Below are positions 8,655-17,259 of a stretch of DNA of 47,883 bases, in pieces. The notes under the pieces are model-generated. The model had not been told where the DNA came from and searched no databases. It saw only the letters and a program-made list of their open reading frames with translations. How positions within the stretch are numbered: the stretch's first letter is position 1; each line of letters opens with the position of its first letter. The position numbers and the translations under genes are program-made. Source of the DNA: Burkholderiaceae bacterium. Lineage in GTDB: Bacteria; Pseudomonadota; Gammaproteobacteria; Burkholderiales; Burkholderiaceae. The stretch covers positions 1-47,883 of the forward strand of contig CANHPL010000015.1 in NCBI GenBank assembly GCA_947462685.1. The letters run 5' to 3'.

Positions 8655-9644
8655 ATGAAAAAAATTCTGAATTTATTTCCAGTGGCTTTATTGTCATTAT
8701 TCGTCTGTAGCCTTGGTATTTTTCGCGCTCCTTCTGCCAATGCCCAAGAATATCCTAATCGTGTGGTAAAAATTGTTGTCCCCTTTGCTCCAGGTGGACC
8801 TTCAGATATCATTGCACGTCTTTTATCGCAAAAACTTTCAGAGAATTTAGGTAAATCATTTATCGTTGAAAACAAGCCAGGTGGTTCAGCAAACATCGGT
8901 ATCGCACAAGTAGCTAAATCTCCTGCGGATGGCTACACACTCCTTTTAGTAAGTAGCTCTTTTGTCATTAATCCTTCCTTATTTGCAAATCCAGGTTTTG
9001 ATATTTTTAAAGATTTTGCTCCCGTTGGTCTGCCGGTCAGTTCACCGAACATCCTGGTGGCGCATCCCTCCTTCCCAGCAAAAAACATGAAAGAGTTGAT
9101 TGCTCTGATCAAATCTAATCCTGGTAAATTTGATTACGCTTCTCCAGGTAACGGTACAGGCCCTCATCTTAGCGCCGAGCTTTTAGTCTTAAGAGCTAAT
9201 ATTGATATGAAACATATTCCATACAATGGTGGTGGACCTGCCTTACAAGCAGTTTTAGCTAATCAAGTGCCGCTTGGCTTATCAGCCCTGCCACCTGCCA
9301 TGTCTCAAGTAAGCGGTGGTAAATTACTAGCGCTTGCCCTAACTAGCAAAACACGGATCGCAACTCTACCTAATGTACCAACGATTGCTGAATCTGGCTT
9401 TCCTGACTTTGAGGGTGATACGCAACAATTTGTTGCTGCTCCAGCAGGCACTCCTAAAGCAATTGTTGATTTACTGAATGCAGAAATGTCCAAGATAGTC
9501 AGCTCACCTGAGATAAGAGAAAAATTAACCTCGATGGGTTATCTAGTTTCTACGCCGACTCCTGATCAAACCAGCCAAATCATTAAAACTGAGGTTGATA
9601 AATGGTCGAAGGTCATTAAGTCAGCAAATATCAAACCAGATTAA
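8655..9644 (+). CDS. Tripartite tricarboxylate transporter receptor (Bug/TctC family) 1
   Basis: This is a 329-residue periplasmic solute-binding protein of the Bug family. The signal peptide (KKILNLFPVALLSLFVCS, cleavage after NAQ) is followed by the hallmark RVVKIVVPFAPGGPSDIIAR. Later signatures are PADGYTLLL, NPGKFDYASPGNGTGPH and LPNVPTIAESG. Start choice: the frame is open from 8559, but the ATG at 8655 has a GAGGCGAG ribosome-binding site and starts the signal peptide directly. Members bind carboxylates, including aromatic ones such as terephthalate (TphC). No TctA or TctB membrane gene is in the window, so the receptor must use a distant transporter or serve as a sensor. Confidence 0.93.
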   Translation: MKKILNLFPVALLSLFVCSLGIFRAPSANAQEYPNRVVKIVVPFAPGGPSDIIARLLSQKLSENLGKSFIVENKPGGSANIGIAQVAKSPADGYTLLLVSSSFVINPSLFANPGFDIFKDFAPVGLPVSSPNILVAHPSFPAKNMKELIALIKSNPGKFDYASPGNGTGPHLSAELLVLRANIDMKHIPYNGGGPALQAVLANQVPLGLSALPPAMSQVSGGKLLALALTSKTRIATLPNVPTIAESGFPDFEGDTQQFVAAPAGTPKAIVDLLNAEMSKIVSSPEIREKLTSMGYLVSTPTPDQTSQIIKTEVDKWSKVIKSANIKPD

Positions 9645-9676
9645 ATTCAATGTAGTTATTACCCTTAAGGAAAATT

Positions 9677-10285
9677 ATGAGCACCTTAGATGTTGAAGTG
9701 TTATTAGAAAAACAGCGTATTCGTGAGGTTGTAGAGAATTGGGTTGTTTGGCGTGACTCTGGTCAATGGGAAAAGTTCAAAACTGTCTGGCATAGCGATG
9801 GTGTCATGATGGCTACTTGGTTTCAAGGTCACTTCGAAGAATTTATTAAAGTATCCATCGAGGGCTGGAATAAAGGTGTTAGTATTTTGCATTTTCTGGG
9901 TGGTTGTAGCGTTGAACTGAATGGTGATCGTGCCATCGCACAAACCAAAATGACTATCACACAACGTGGTCCTGTCGATGGTGTCATTTGTGATGTAGTG
10001 TGCACTGGTCGCTTTTATGACTTCATGGAAAAACGCGAAGGTCGATGGGGTGTAGTTCTTCGTCAACCGATCTACGAAAAAGATCGCCTCAATCCGCTCG
10101 ATCCTGCAGCGAATCTGCAACTCGATCAAGAATTACTCAATCGTTTTCCAGAAGGCTATCGTCATCTAGCCTATATTCAAACGAAACTTGGCTTTACTGT
10201 TAAAACAGATATGCCTCAACTCAAAGGCCCTGCAGTAGAAGCTCTTTATCAACGTGGCCAAGATTGGTTAAATCATGTTAAATAA
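9677..10285 (+). CDS. SnoaL-like/NTF2-fold protein
   Basis: The 202-residue protein has the opening helix pattern LLEKQRIREVVENWVVWRDSGQWEKFKTVWHSDG, typical of SnoaL-like NTF2-fold proteins. These include ring-hydroxylating dioxygenase small subunits, dehydratases and isomerases. The cone-shaped domain spans about residues 5-130; the last 70 residues are an extension I do not recognise. AAGGAAAAT precedes the ATG. It sits between two Bug receptor genes and overlaps the second by 11 bases, which suggests coupled translation and a role with the imported substrate. The function is unknown; no dioxygenase large subunit is nearby. Confidence 0.75.
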   Translation: MSTLDVEVLLEKQRIREVVENWVVWRDSGQWEKFKTVWHSDGVMMATWFQGHFEEFIKVSIEGWNKGVSILHFLGGCSVELNGDRAIAQTKMTITQRGPVDGVICDVVCTGRFYDFMEKREGRWGVVLRQPIYEKDRLNPLDPAANLQLDQELLNRFPEGYRHLAYIQTKLGFTVKTDMPQLKGPAVEALYQRGQDWLNHVK

Positions 10286-11255
10286 ATTTTCTTTAATTCT
10301 TAAGTCCAGCGTATTGGTTGTATCTATCCTAACTGCTTCTGCAATGGCGCAGTCCGGGTTTCCAGATAAGTCTCTTCATATCGTTGTTCCCCAACCCCCT
10401 GGGGGTGGTTTCGATTTGGTGGGTCGAGTCTTGGCTGATAAGTTAGCACCTATCATGAAGGAAAGTTTTATTGTCGAAAACAAGCCTGGTGTAGGGACAG
10501 TGGTAGGTACTGATTATGTAGCCAAACAACCTGCTGATGGTTATACAGCCGTGGTAGGATCTATTTCAAATATCGTAATGAACCCTTGGCTCTATAAAAA
10601 CTTGCCTTATGATCCGATCAAGGACTTTGTTCCTGTCGGTCTCATTACTAGTTATAGCTATACCTTAATTGGGCGCAAAGGTTTACCTTTTAATGATCTC
10701 AAAGGATTGATTAAATATGCTCAGGAAAATCCCGGAAAATTAACCTATGCTTCGGGTGGGAATGGTACTGGTCAGCATGTTTTAGCTGCGGCTCTTTGGA
10801 AAAATGCTGGCGTGGACTGTGTTCACATCCCCTACAAAGGTGCGCAAGCAGCCTATACCGACATCATCGGGGGACGTGTTGATTTATTTTTTGATCTCTC
10901 TCCAACAGCTAAACCGCACATTGATTCCGGTAGTGTTGTAACTTTTGCAACTTCAGGGGCATCCCGTAATCCCAACCTACCTAACGTACCAACTGTTATT
11001 GAAACGGGTGTTTCAAATATTCAACTGGAATCTTGGTTTGGCTTGTTCTTGCCAGCTAAAACACCTGCGGCGATTGTTGCCAAATGGCAAGAAGCATTCA
11101 ATCAAGTCGCCAATCAAGCAGATGTCAAAGATCGTTTTGAAAAAGCGGGGGGTAAGCCAATATCACCTTCACCAGCTGAAGTCAAAAACATGGTGCAAAA
11201 TGATTACAACCGTTGGAAGCAACTCATTAGTGCTGCCAATATCAAAGCAGATTAA
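10275..11255 (+). CDS. Tripartite tricarboxylate transporter receptor (Bug/TctC family) 2
   Basis: This is a second Bug-type periplasmic receptor, 326 residues, with a signal peptide cleaved near AMAQ. It keeps the family motifs LHIVVPQPPGGGFDLVGR, PADGYTAVV, NPGKLTYASGGNGTGQH and NVPTVIETG. The ATG lies inside the last codons of the SnoaL-like gene, so the two are translationally coupled. It ends 12 bases from the convergent tcuB stop with no terminator hairpin visible between them, so transcripts may overlap. The sequence differs clearly from receptor 1, so it probably binds another ligand or another form of the same one. Confidence 0.93.
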   Translation: MLNKFSLILKSSVLVVSILTASAMAQSGFPDKSLHIVVPQPPGGGFDLVGRVLADKLAPIMKESFIVENKPGVGTVVGTDYVAKQPADGYTAVVGSISNIVMNPWLYKNLPYDPIKDFVPVGLITSYSYTLIGRKGLPFNDLKGLIKYAQENPGKLTYASGGNGTGQHVLAAALWKNAGVDCVHIPYKGAQAAYTDIIGGRVDLFFDLSPTAKPHIDSGSVVTFATSGASRNPNLPNVPTVIETGVSNIQLESWFGLFLPAKTPAAIVAKWQEAFNQVANQADVKDRFEKAGGKPISPSPAEVKNMVQNDYNRWKQLISAANIKAD

Positions 11256-11267
11256 CGCTTGTGCAAG

Positions 11268-12416
11268 TTAGTCAGAACCAACACTGACTGACTTGCCCAT
11301 TCTGACTTCAATTGCATTTTTTAATAATGCAGCACTGCGGAAAATGCCGTGGGCAAATTTACCATAAGGCATCATCAGAAAAAAGCCCATCACAAAGCCG
11401 AGGTGGATGCACAATAATATGCCCATGAAAGATGTATGGCGTAAAGCTAAGAGTGCTAATCCAGAAACACTAATGGCTAGTAATGACGAAATAAACCCAA
11501 TATCCATCGGTTTTTGTGCGGCATCGCCATGCAAGGGATGACGTTTCACATTGAGATACAGTAATCCAATTGGTCCAACAATTAAACCCAAACCTCCAAC
11601 TGTTCCCAGTATCACCGGTAAACTTGTATAGGAGTAAGGAGCTTCCCAACCCAAGAAGTAATGAAACAGTGTGGCAACACTAGTTGCTGCAAAGCACAGT
11701 AAAAAGCCATAAAAAGTCATGTGATGAAATCTTTTACGCCATAAAGAAAATGCATCATCTGCTTCATTACAGCCTTGTTGATGTCCACCACCTAAATTTT
11801 TTAAAGTAAGGACATCGTGCGTCGCATCTTTTACTGCACTGAGCATCATTGGGTCTGTCGACACCTGACGCCAAAACCCACGTACGCCGATGGTTAATGC
11901 CAACACCATCACTAGAAAAACACTGCCAAAGATCATAGCCAAACTATTATGCGGAAAAATCGCATAAAAATTAGCATCTGTATTGGTATTGAAGAGCCCT
12001 GTACTACTCATTTGCAAACTGAGTAAAAACAAAATGATGGCAACGGAAGTCAACATGGTCAACGTAAGGCCATTTTTTTGATAAATGGCTCCCAACTGCC
12101 TCGGCCACGCATAGGTTTGATATGTTTCAAGGCGAACCTTGGCCATCGCTTGCGGGATGTTAACTCCGAATTCATTTGGGGGTGCGTATTGACAAGCATG
12201 TAAGCACGCCCCGCAGTTATGGCAAAGGTTAGCCATAAAATGAACATCCGCAACATTAAAATCTAGGCGTCTTGTCATCGACTGAAAAGTTGCACAAAAG
12301 CCTTCACAATAACGACAGGCATTACATATTTGCAAGACACGTTGTACTTCAATCACGGACTCTGATGGTTGGTTAAAGTTTTTCGCATCAGCGATTAATG
12401 TATTAAGCGTGTGCAT
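11268..12416 (-). CDS. tcuB: TcuB: iron-sulfur membrane electron carrier for tricarballylate oxidation
   Basis: In Salmonella, TcuB reoxidises the flavin of TcuA and passes electrons to the membrane quinone pool. This 382-residue protein has two 4Fe-4S motifs at the N-terminus (Cys31, 34, 37, 41 and Cys65, 68, 71, 75) followed by several membrane helices (about 120-370) with scattered histidines. Its start overlaps the end of tcuA by 14 bases, as expected for partners. Neither the transporter TcuC nor the regulator TcuR is beside it. The Bug receptors and the LysR gene may take those roles, or the pair may oxidise a different acid. Confidence 0.9.
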   Translation of the reverse strand: MHTLNTLIADAKNFNQPSESVIEVQRVLQICNACRYCEGFCATFQSMTRRLDFNVADVHFMANLCHNCGACLHACQYAPPNEFGVNIPQAMAKVRLETYQTYAWPRQLGAIYQKNGLTLTMLTSVAIILFLLSLQMSSTGLFNTNTDANFYAIFPHNSLAMIFGSVFLVMVLALTIGVRGFWRQVSTDPMMLSAVKDATHDVLTLKNLGGGHQQGCNEADDAFSLWRKRFHHMTFYGFLLCFAATSVATLFHYFLGWEAPYSYTSLPVILGTVGGLGLIVGPIGLLYLNVKRHPLHGDAAQKPMDIGFISSLLAISVSGLALLALRHTSFMGILLCIHLGFVMGFFLMMPYGKFAHGIFRSAALLKNAIEVRMGKSVSVGSD

Positions 12417-13812
12417 GAGATTCTTTCATTTTTTTGATTGCAGCAGCTGCAGATTGGCCAGCGATTCTGCCAAAAATAGTGCCGATCGACATACCAATAC
12501 CAGCGGTATATCCTTTACCTAAAACATTGCCTGCCATTAACTCACCTGCTACAAATAAATTAGGGCTAGGTTTTTCATTAAAAAACACAGCTGCTGTTTC
12601 ATCTGTTTTTAGACTGAGGTATGTGAACGTAATACCTGGACGCAAAGGGTAAGCATAAAAAGGTCCTTGATCAATTGGTAAGGCCCAGTGTGTTTTTTCC
12701 GGGGTCATGTTTTCCGTATGGCAATCATCAAGGACATTGTGATTGAAGGTGCCGACTCGACAGGACTGATTAAACTCACTCACGGTTTGATTAAGTTGAT
12801 CAACATCTAATTTGAGTTGCTGGGCTATTTCAGAAATCGTATTGCCTTTAATCGCAGAAAAAACTGGAGGCATAAATCGACCAATTGCTTTGGAGTCAAT
12901 AATAGAATAAGCAATTTGTCCTTGTTGCAACGCTACTAAACGTCCCCAAATCGCATAACGCTTGGGCCAAAAATCTTCACCTTCATCATAAAAACGTTTT
13001 GCGAATTGATTGACAACGATACCCAAAGATACGCAATCTAAACGTGTACAAATCCCGCCATCATATAACGGTGAACGGGCGTCAATAGCAACGCAATGTC
13101 CCTGTGTCACATCACCAATTTGATCTGCGCCTTGGTCTAATAGGTTTTTGAGGACATCACCACGATTAAATTTTGTGCCACGAATCAGGAAATTATCTGC
13201 GGGCCATTCACCATTATCGTTTTGACCCCAAGCTTCTCTTAACCATTCACGATTGGATTCAAAACCACCACAAGCGAGCACACAAGATTTACCAGAAATG
13301 ACTTCGCCATTATCTAAAACAACACTTTCAAATATGCCATCTTTTACATTCACATGTTTGACAGTGGTTTCGTAACGTATCTCAATACCTAACTGCTCAG
13401 CACTTCTAAAAAAAGCATTGACTAGTGCCTTGCCGCCCCCCATAAAGAAGGCATTTGTGCGCGCTACATGTAAAGTGCCCGATAATGATGGTTGGAAATG
13501 GACGCCATGCTTACGCATCCAATCTCTTACGGTAGAGGTGCCACGAATAATCAGGCGCGCTAGTTTTTCGTTGGTTAAGCCACCAGTGACTTTGAGCAAA
13601 TCTTGCCAAAACTCTTCTTCAGGATAGGCTTCAACTAAAACGTCTTGAGGTGCATCATGCATACAGCGTAAATTTCTTGTATGCACTGAATTACCTCCAC
13701 GCCACTCGAACGGAGCTGATTCTAGAATGAGGACTGAGGCGCCACCCTCTCTTGCTGTTAATGCAGCACATAGTGCAGCATTACCGCCACCAACAACAAT
13801 CACATCAAACAT
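12403..13812 (-). CDS. tcuA: TcuA: FAD-dependent tricarballylate dehydrogenase
   Basis: TcuA oxidises tricarballylate to cis-aconitate with FAD. The 469-residue protein opens with the dinucleotide-binding fold FDVIVVGGGNAALCAALTA and has the fumarate-reductase-type flavoprotein layout, ending with FVAGELMAGNVLGKGYTAGIGMS for FAD binding. It lies 81 bases downstream of the 4,5-dihydroxyphthalate-decarboxylase-like gene and is in the same direction, so it may be the sixth gene of the run from 18519, although the gap could hold its own promoter. The family is certain, but the substrate could be another tricarboxylic or unsaturated acid generated by this island. Confidence 0.9.
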   Translation of the reverse strand: MFDVIVVGGGNAALCAALTAREGGASVLILESAPFEWRGGNSVHTRNLRCMHDAPQDVLVEAYPEEEFWQDLLKVTGGLTNEKLARLIIRGTSTVRDWMRKHGVHFQPSLSGTLHVARTNAFFMGGGKALVNAFFRSAEQLGIEIRYETTVKHVNVKDGIFESVVLDNGEVISGKSCVLACGGFESNREWLREAWGQNDNGEWPADNFLIRGTKFNRGDVLKNLLDQGADQIGDVTQGHCVAIDARSPLYDGGICTRLDCVSLGIVVNQFAKRFYDEGEDFWPKRYAIWGRLVALQQGQIAYSIIDSKAIGRFMPPVFSAIKGNTISEIAQQLKLDVDQLNQTVSEFNQSCRVGTFNHNVLDDCHTENMTPEKTHWALPIDQGPFYAYPLRPGITFTYLSLKTDETAAVFFNEKPSPNLFVAGELMAGNVLGKGYTAGIGMSIGTIFGRIAGQSAAAAIKKMKESHAHA

Positions 13813-13893
13813 GTCTAACCTATTTTGTATTAATATTTTATGGTAATTATAGCGTTTTAATGAGCTTTGTTTGCTTGAAGTCTGTTGGTTTAC

Positions 13894-14886
13894 TTATATC
13901 TTAAAGCCGCTAAAGGTTTCTTTAGCGAAGATTTCTTCCATGGTAAAAGGTTGCTTTAAAAGAGCTTGCTCACAGGAATAACGCATTAATGTCTCTATGT
14001 TATGTTTCGTTCCAGCAATATTCCAGGGCCAATAATCTTCTCCCATCTCACTGCGTACTTGATCGAGGTAATAATTCATCCACGGAAACATCGTTTTTAA
14101 TACAACGGTTTCTTTCATGTCTTGATAGACCAATTTCTGAGAAGCTAAAAAGGCTTTATATAATGACATTGTAATCCATGGATTAGCTTCATAAACGCTG
14201 CGCTTAATGACGATCACATGCATGATCGGGAAAATTTTTGACTGTTGATAATACGCGCGCTCAACTTCGCCATAATTGGGAAACAAACGTTGAATGTGCG
14301 GATTGGAGGCGTTAAAACAAGAAGGGGTTCGCGCTGTATACAGCGCATCAATCTCACCATCTTTGAGCATTTGAGATAGTGTCTGGTGCTGCTCAATCGG
14401 CTGGACTTTAATGTTATCTGGTAACTGCAACTTGATCTTTTCACTTCTGCCGGGTTGCTCTGCACCACCTGTGAAATAATTCAGCTGATCAAGGGGTACT
14501 CCAAAATCATCTTGCAATATGCCCCGAATCCAAACAGCGGCAGTCATTTGATATTCTGGCGTCCCTATTCGTTTACCAATCAAATCTTTTGGCTCACGAA
14601 TCCCAGAATTGGTATTAATAAAAATACCTGAATGCCGAAATGCACAAGACGGAAATACAGGTATCGCAATAAATGGCTTTTCTGGTTTTTGCAGCGAAAG
14701 AAGATAGGAGGATAGCGATAACTCAGCAATATCAAATTCTTGATTGGCGAGGGTACGAAAAAAAATCTCTTCAACTGGTAAGCTTAAATAGTTAAGGTCA
14801 ATCCCCTCAGGAACAATACTTCCATCCATTAACGCTCGAGTTCGGTCGTAATTCCAACAAGCGAGCGTTAACTGTAGTTTTGACAT
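13894..14886 (-). CDS. 4,5-dihydroxyphthalate decarboxylase-like protein (periplasmic-binding-protein fold)
   Basis: The 330-residue protein starts LQLTLACWNYDRTRALMDGS and continues GIDLNYLSLPVEEIFFR and EFDIAELSLSSYL. This matches the group annotated as 4,5-dihydroxyphthalate decarboxylase, which converts 4,5-dihydroxyphthalate to protocatechuate and shares the fold of ABC/NMT1-type binding proteins. There is no signal peptide, so it is cytoplasmic and more likely an enzyme than a receptor. It lies 3 bases downstream of the GlcG-like gene. It fits an aromatic-acid pathway, with the FAD monooxygenase of the same run as a possible upstream hydroxylase. Whether it is truly a decarboxylase is not shown by the sequence. 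Confidence 0.75.
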   Translation of the reverse strand: MSKLQLTLACWNYDRTRALMDGSIVPEGIDLNYLSLPVEEIFFRTLANQEFDIAELSLSSYLLSLQKPEKPFIAIPVFPSCAFRHSGIFINTNSGIREPKDLIGKRIGTPEYQMTAAVWIRGILQDDFGVPLDQLNYFTGGAEQPGRSEKIKLQLPDNIKVQPIEQHQTLSQMLKDGEIDALYTARTPSCFNASNPHIQRLFPNYGEVERAYYQQSKIFPIMHVIVIKRSVYEANPWITMSLYKAFLASQKLVYQDMKETVVLKTMFPWMNYYLDQVRSEMGEDYWPWNIAGTKHNIETLMRYSCEQALLKQPFTMEEIFAKETFSGFKI

Positions 14887-14889
14887 AGC

Positions 14890-15324
14890 TTAAGCCTTGT
14901 GTCCTGTTTTCTCGTAAAAATAAACGAGCGCAGCTTCAGCTACTACTTGGTCTTCAACCGCTGTGCCAGAGCTGATACCTACGCCACCGACGATTTGTCC
15001 ATTAACGAAGACTGGAAATCCACCACCAATAATGCTAAAGTGTCCGCCATTAGTTACATGAATACCAAATGTTGATTTACCTGGGACACACAACTCGTTA
15101 TACACATGCGTACCTTTTCGCGCAACGGCTCCAGTAAACGCCTTATCAATGGCAATCGGCGTACTACTCACTTTGCCACCATCCATGCGATCAAACGCCA
15201 TCAAATGTCCCGACTCATCAGTAACCGCAATACACATCGGTATATTCATTTCTATTGATTTTTGGGTTGCCCCATCTATCAATATTTTTGCTTCTGCAAG
15301 GGATAAACGTTGAATGGTTAACAT
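14890..15324 (-). CDS. GlcG/HbpS-family heme-binding-like protein
   Basis: This is a 144-residue single-domain protein of the GlcG/HbpS (DUF336) family. Family features are MCIAVTDESGHLMAFDRMDG, the central AIDKAFTGAVARK and the glycine-rich FPVFVNGQIVGGVGISSGT near the C-terminus. Such proteins are often encoded in catabolic operons; some bind heme or act as small lyases, but most have no known role. It lies between the third Bug receptor gene and the decarboxylase-like gene with only 3 bases to the latter. No signal peptide is visible. Confidence 0.85.
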   Translation of the reverse strand: MLTIQRLSLAEAKILIDGATQKSIEMNIPMCIAVTDESGHLMAFDRMDGGKVSSTPIAIDKAFTGAVARKGTHVYNELCVPGKSTFGIHVTNGGHFSIIGGGFPVFVNGQIVGGVGISSGTAVEDQVVAEAALVYFYEKTGHKA

Positions 15325-15345
15325 AGCTGCTCCTTTAAGTATGAA

Positions 15346-16314
15346 TTATTCTTTAACAATATTTTGCGTTGCTAATATTTTTTGATATTTAACAAAATCA
15401 CTTTGTAACATTTTATTAAATGCATCTCTTGAAATGCTTTTCGGCTCTAAACCTTCTTCTATTAATCGTTCACGTATCACCGGATCTTTGACGATTTCAT
15501 TGACTTCTTTATTCAACATATCCAAGACTGCAACTGGTGTTCCCTTCGGTGCCACTAGCCCAAACCACCCAGAGGTATGATAGCCAGGTAAGGCATCAGA
15601 AATTAATGGAAACTCGGGATACTTTGTCATCTTAGAGGTTCCCGCCACTCCCAAAATTTTTAACTTACCACTACGTTCATGCTGAATAATTGAGGGCATA
15701 GGGTTAAACATAAATTGCACGCTCCCCCCAAGTAAGTCATTTAATCCTTGTGAACTGCCTTTATATTGCACTTGGGTAGTTTGTATACCCGCCGTCATAC
15801 CAAATAATACGCCCGCAAGACCCTGTGTCGAAGCAGTGCCCCCAGAGGCCCAATTGAGTTCATTGGGATGAGACTTGCCATATTCAATTAATTCTTTCAC
15901 AGATTTGACTGGTAATTTAGCGTTAACAGCTAGGACTAAAGGGGCATCTGTAAAAATAGCGACACCTGTAAAATCTCCCAAAGGATCATAGGGCTGATTT
16001 TTAATAATCGATGGCGTCATTAAAAAAGTGGGCGTAGCGAGTCCCAAGGTGTATCCATCTGCAGATGATTTAGCGACAAAATTCATACCAATGGTGTTAC
16101 TTCCTCCGCCACGGTTTTCAATCACAACAGATTGTTTCAGTCTAAGACTTAATTGCTGCCCAATTAAACGCGCCACTTGATCAGCACCTCCACCTACCGC
16201 ATAAGGAACAATAATCGTAATGGATTTCTTAGGGTAATCAGTCTGCGCGTGAGTTACTCCCGATATAAAAAAGAAACTTAAGACAAAAGCTTTTACCCAG
16301 CAGATAAAATTCAC
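15346..16314 (-). CDS. Tripartite tricarboxylate transporter receptor (Bug/TctC family) 3
   Basis: This is the third Bug receptor of the window, 322 residues, with a signal peptide ending GVTHAQ. Motifs KSITIIVPYAVGGGADQVAR, SADGYTLGLA, HPNELNWASGGTAST and a C-terminal lobe matching the other two are present. It lies 10 bases downstream of the DapA-like gene and 21 bases upstream of the GlcG-like gene. It is therefore inside the LysR-linked run and is the best candidate for delivering, or sensing, that operon's substrate. As with the others, no membrane partner is encoded nearby. Confidence 0.93.
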   Translation of the reverse strand: MNFICWVKAFVLSFFFISGVTHAQTDYPKKSITIIVPYAVGGGADQVARLIGQQLSLRLKQSVVIENRGGGSNTIGMNFVAKSSADGYTLGLATPTFLMTPSIIKNQPYDPLGDFTGVAIFTDAPLVLAVNAKLPVKSVKELIEYGKSHPNELNWASGGTASTQGLAGVLFGMTAGIQTTQVQYKGSSQGLNDLLGGSVQFMFNPMPSIIQHERSGKLKILGVAGTSKMTKYPEFPLISDALPGYHTSGWFGLVAPKGTPVAVLDMLNKEVNEIVKDPVIRERLIEEGLEPKSISRDAFNKMLQSDFVKYQKILATQNIVKE

Positions 16315-16324
16315 TTAATACTCC

Positions 16325-17230
16325 CTATTTAATTAGAAAATCAGTTGTTTTTAGGAAGGCCTCTAAGGCTTTCAAATCCTCTCCACCAATGGGAGGGTGA
16401 GGCGGATAAGGGTCTCCAGCAGATAGGCCCATTAATTTAAAGGAGGCTTTCATGGTCGGTGTTAGTCCATGTCCCATCCAACGATTGGGGTAGCTAGCAA
16501 ACTGCAATTGCAAACGCGTCGCTTCTTTTAAATCACCCTGAATAAATGCTTTCACTACTTTATTAGCTAAATAGGCTGCTGGAGGAGGCAGCGTGATGCC
16601 AGACCCACCCAACTGGAGTGTAATTAACAACATTTGCATCGTTGTGAAATACCTTGCATGACCGGCTAATTCAATTTCAGCAATGAGCCTTGAAACACGT
16701 GATAAATCACGTGAGCTTTCTTTGATGTAATCAATCCCTTTGAGTTTAGATAAAGCAATCGTGGTTGGAATCGATACATTTGCACCTGGTCCAGGATTGA
16801 GATAAAGAACCATTGGAACTTTAATTTCAGATAATACGGCTTGAAAATAATCTAAAGTTTCTTGATGAGATGGTTCACCACCAAATGCCCGTAAAGGCGC
16901 TAAAAGCTGCACAGACTGGGCACCTAAATCTTGGGCATAGTGTGCAAGTTCAATCGCAATTTTATAACTTGGATGAGAAATACCCACAGCAACAGGGCAT
17001 CGATTACCAACAAATTCAATCGTTTTTTTAATGAGTTCTTTGCGTTCTTCCAATTTGAGGTAGTGATATTCTTGAGCCTCAACCCCTGCAGCAATCACCA
17101 TAGCAGCATTACAGTCAGCCACTACATAATTGACGCCTTTTTCTAATAATGCATAGTCAACCTGTTGTTGATCATTAAACGGGGTTAGCGGCGGAATAAT
17201 CAATCCTGGTAACTTTAATTCTAAACTCAT
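16325..17230 (-). CDS. Dihydrodipicolinate synthase-like (DapA superfamily) aldolase/lyase
   Basis: This 301-residue TIM-barrel protein belongs to the Schiff-base DapA/NAL superfamily. The Schiff-base lysine is Lys170 in IDYIKESSRD and the partner tyrosine is Tyr143 in MVLYLNPGPG. The usual substrate-carboxylate motif Gly-Thr-Thr-Gly-Glu is replaced by AAGVEAQEYHYL, so it should not be a lysine-pathway enzyme. It more likely cleaves or dehydrates a pyruvate-containing catabolic intermediate. It is the second gene of the run, 29 bases after the monooxygenase gene. The substrate is unknown. Confidence 0.87.
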   Translation of the reverse strand: MSLELKLPGLIIPPLTPFNDQQQVDYALLEKGVNYVVADCNAAMVIAAGVEAQEYHYLKLEERKELIKKTIEFVGNRCPVAVGISHPSYKIAIELAHYAQDLGAQSVQLLAPLRAFGGEPSHQETLDYFQAVLSEIKVPMVLYLNPGPGANVSIPTTIALSKLKGIDYIKESSRDLSRVSRLIAEIELAGHARYFTTMQMLLITLQLGGSGITLPPPAAYLANKVVKAFIQGDLKEATRLQLQFASYPNRWMGHGLTPTMKASFKLMGLSAGDPYPPHPPIGGEDLKALEAFLKTTDFLIK

Positions 17231-17259
17231 GGTGTCTCCTCCAAATTATTGATAATTCA

